64,000 nt of DNA from the NCBI RefSeq assembly GCF_001418105.1, contig NZ_LIQI01000022.1:62001-126000 (forward strand), in the 5' to 3' direction. Both the position numbers and the translations under genes were made by a program. This stretch comes from Lacinutrix himadriensis. GTDB taxonomy: Bacteria; Bacteroidota; Bacteroidia; Flavobacteriales; Flavobacteriaceae. Of this stretch, positions 63,175-64,000 are shown in pieces (the stretch's first letter is position 1; each line of letters begins with the position of its first letter). The notes below the pieces were generated by a model. The model ran no database searches. It was not told the origin of the DNA and was given only the letters and a program-made list of their open reading frames with translations.

Positions 63175-64000
63175 CTAAAAATTTTGATAGTTATTGATTT
63201 TAATGTTTTTAGCTTGTAAATCAAACATTAAATTAAACAATCCGAAAAACGTTCTATTCAAATAAATAAAATGTTTAGAACCTCTGTTGGCGTTCATTTT
63301 ATTAGATCTCGTACTTTTAAAATAACGTTCCCCAATAGCAGCTATCTTCTCAAAAAATGCGGGATCTGAAAAATCAAAAGTTTCCTCTCGAAAAGGCTGT
63401 GTAAAAAAGCTTAGCACATCGTGAAACATATTGGTGAAAAATGCTATTTCTTCTTCGGAATCGTCTTTTCTTAAAATCTCTAATTTCAATAATTGCTTAT
63501 GAAACCGTTTAGAATCATCCAGTATTTCTTTATTAAATAATTCGAAATAAGGCAAGTAAAAATCTTCCGGAATGATTTTCATACAACCAAAATCGATGGC
63601 AATTAATTTTCCTTTTTCGGAAACTAAAAAATTACCCGGATGCGGATCGGCATGTACTTTCTTAAGCGTATGCATTTGATATAAATAGAAATCCCATAAT
63701 GCTTGTCCGAGTTGACTGGCAAGCTCCGCGTTAGTATTTATTTTAGCAAATTCGGAAAGATGCATCCCTTCCATCCAATCCATTGTAATGATTTGTTGTG
63801 AAGAGAAATCTTCATAATATCTAGGGAATTCTAAATTAGGAATATGCGCACATGCAGCAACGACTTCTTTGCTTTGTTCTATCTCTAGCAAGTAATTCGT
63901 TTCTTCTAACAGCTTCCCTTCAACTTCTTTAAAATATACGTCGGAATGCTCTCCTTTAATATTAAACATTTTCATAGCGATGGGTTTAACCATTGCCAAA
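63175..64000 (-). CDS. ABC1/UbiB/ADCK-family kinase-like protein, 5' end missing
   Basis: The frame is open at the right edge, so only about the last 275 residues are visible. The atypical-kinase motifs KVHADPHPGNFLV (catalytic loop) and LIAIDFGCMK (metal-binding DFG) are present, with the upstream motif ETNYLLEIEQSKEV. The family includes UbiB/COQ8 and eukaryotic ADCKs, which act in isoprenoid-quinone or membrane-lipid homeostasis; it is not an ABC transporter. It is on the same strand as, and upstream of, the lipid operon, with a 193-bp gap and palindrome between. A membrane-lipid link is plausible but unproved. Confidence 0.9.
   Translation of the reverse strand, partial: LAMVKPIAMKMFNIKGEHSDVYFKEVEGKLLEETNYLLEIEQSKEVVAACAHIPNLEFPRYYEDFSSQQIITMDWMEGMHLSEFAKINTNAELASQLGQALWDFYLYQMHTLKKVHADPHPGNFLVSEKGKLIAIDFGCMKIIPEDFYLPYFELFNKEILDDSKRFHKQLLKLEILRKDDSEEEIAFFTNMFHDVLSFFTQPFREETFDFSDPAFFEKIAAIGERYFKSTRSNKMNANRGSKHFIYLNRTFFGLFNLMFDLQAKNIKINNYQNF

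Noticed and set aside
63175-64000. ABC transporter (from the name ABC1)
   Set aside because: The motifs are those of the ABC1/UbiB atypical kinase family; there is no Walker A or ABC signature.

Overview
The window is chromosomal DNA from a member of the Bacteroidota, almost certainly Flavobacteriaceae. The evidence is the low G+C coding sequence, TAnnTTTG-type -7 promoter boxes (clear before metK and tRNA-Tyr), a GLPGLI protein beside a TonB-type outer-membrane barrel, a Bacteroidota-type arginine pathway built on an acyl-ornithine carbamoyltransferase, and a Na+-type membrane pyrophosphatase. Most of the window is core metabolism in long operons.

Positions 1-11600 handle carbon and nitrogen entry: the 3' part of PEP carboxylase, then a leftward porin-amtB-glnK unit and a divergent gltB-gltD (glutamate synthase) pair, separated by 440 bp rich in inverted repeats that look like nitrogen-control sites. 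Positions 11741-21231 are a leftward arginine (and proline) operon: GNAT acyltransferase, argG, argC, proC, argD, argF', argB, argE-like, argH. Its gaps hold short palindromic repeats, and one of these creates a false N-terminal extension of argH. Positions 21663-30360 are a leftward isoleucine/valine operon ilvD-ilvB-ilvN-ilvC-ilvA ending in a GapN-type aldehyde dehydrogenase. A decayed SMR transporter gene and a class V aminotransferase follow. metK lies behind a probable SAM-II riboswitch of the long-insert type.

Positions 33992-43105 are more variable: tRNA-Tyr with a second copy of its 3' end 164 bp downstream, a remnant of an oxidoreductase gene, an M28 peptidase, an NTF2-like protein and a universal stress protein. 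Then comes an accessory island of unknown secreted and cytoplasmic proteins, bracketed by two copies of a ~145-bp direct repeat, with cassette-like spacers between its genes. A HARE-HTH plus putative PD-(D/E)xK protein resembling HrgA follows the second repeat copy.

Positions 43357-54752 carry an outer-membrane barrel plus GLPGLI pair, a deoxynucleoside kinase, a LysE-type exporter, an App1/DUF2183 protein with a degenerate partial duplicate nearby, a membrane pyrophosphatase and a soluble pyrophosphatase. Positions 54764-62981 are the most striking part: a tight five-gene leftward operon containing a WS/DGAT-SCP2 fusion, two alpha/beta hydrolases (one frameshifted), a 1076-residue GPAT-HAD-AGPAT fusion and gpsA. 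Together these could encode the route from dihydroxyacetone phosphate to triacylglycerol, plus enzymes to mobilise it. A partial ABC1/UbiB-family kinase gene lies upstream at the right edge. No CRISPR array, prophage, insertion sequence or rRNA was seen.
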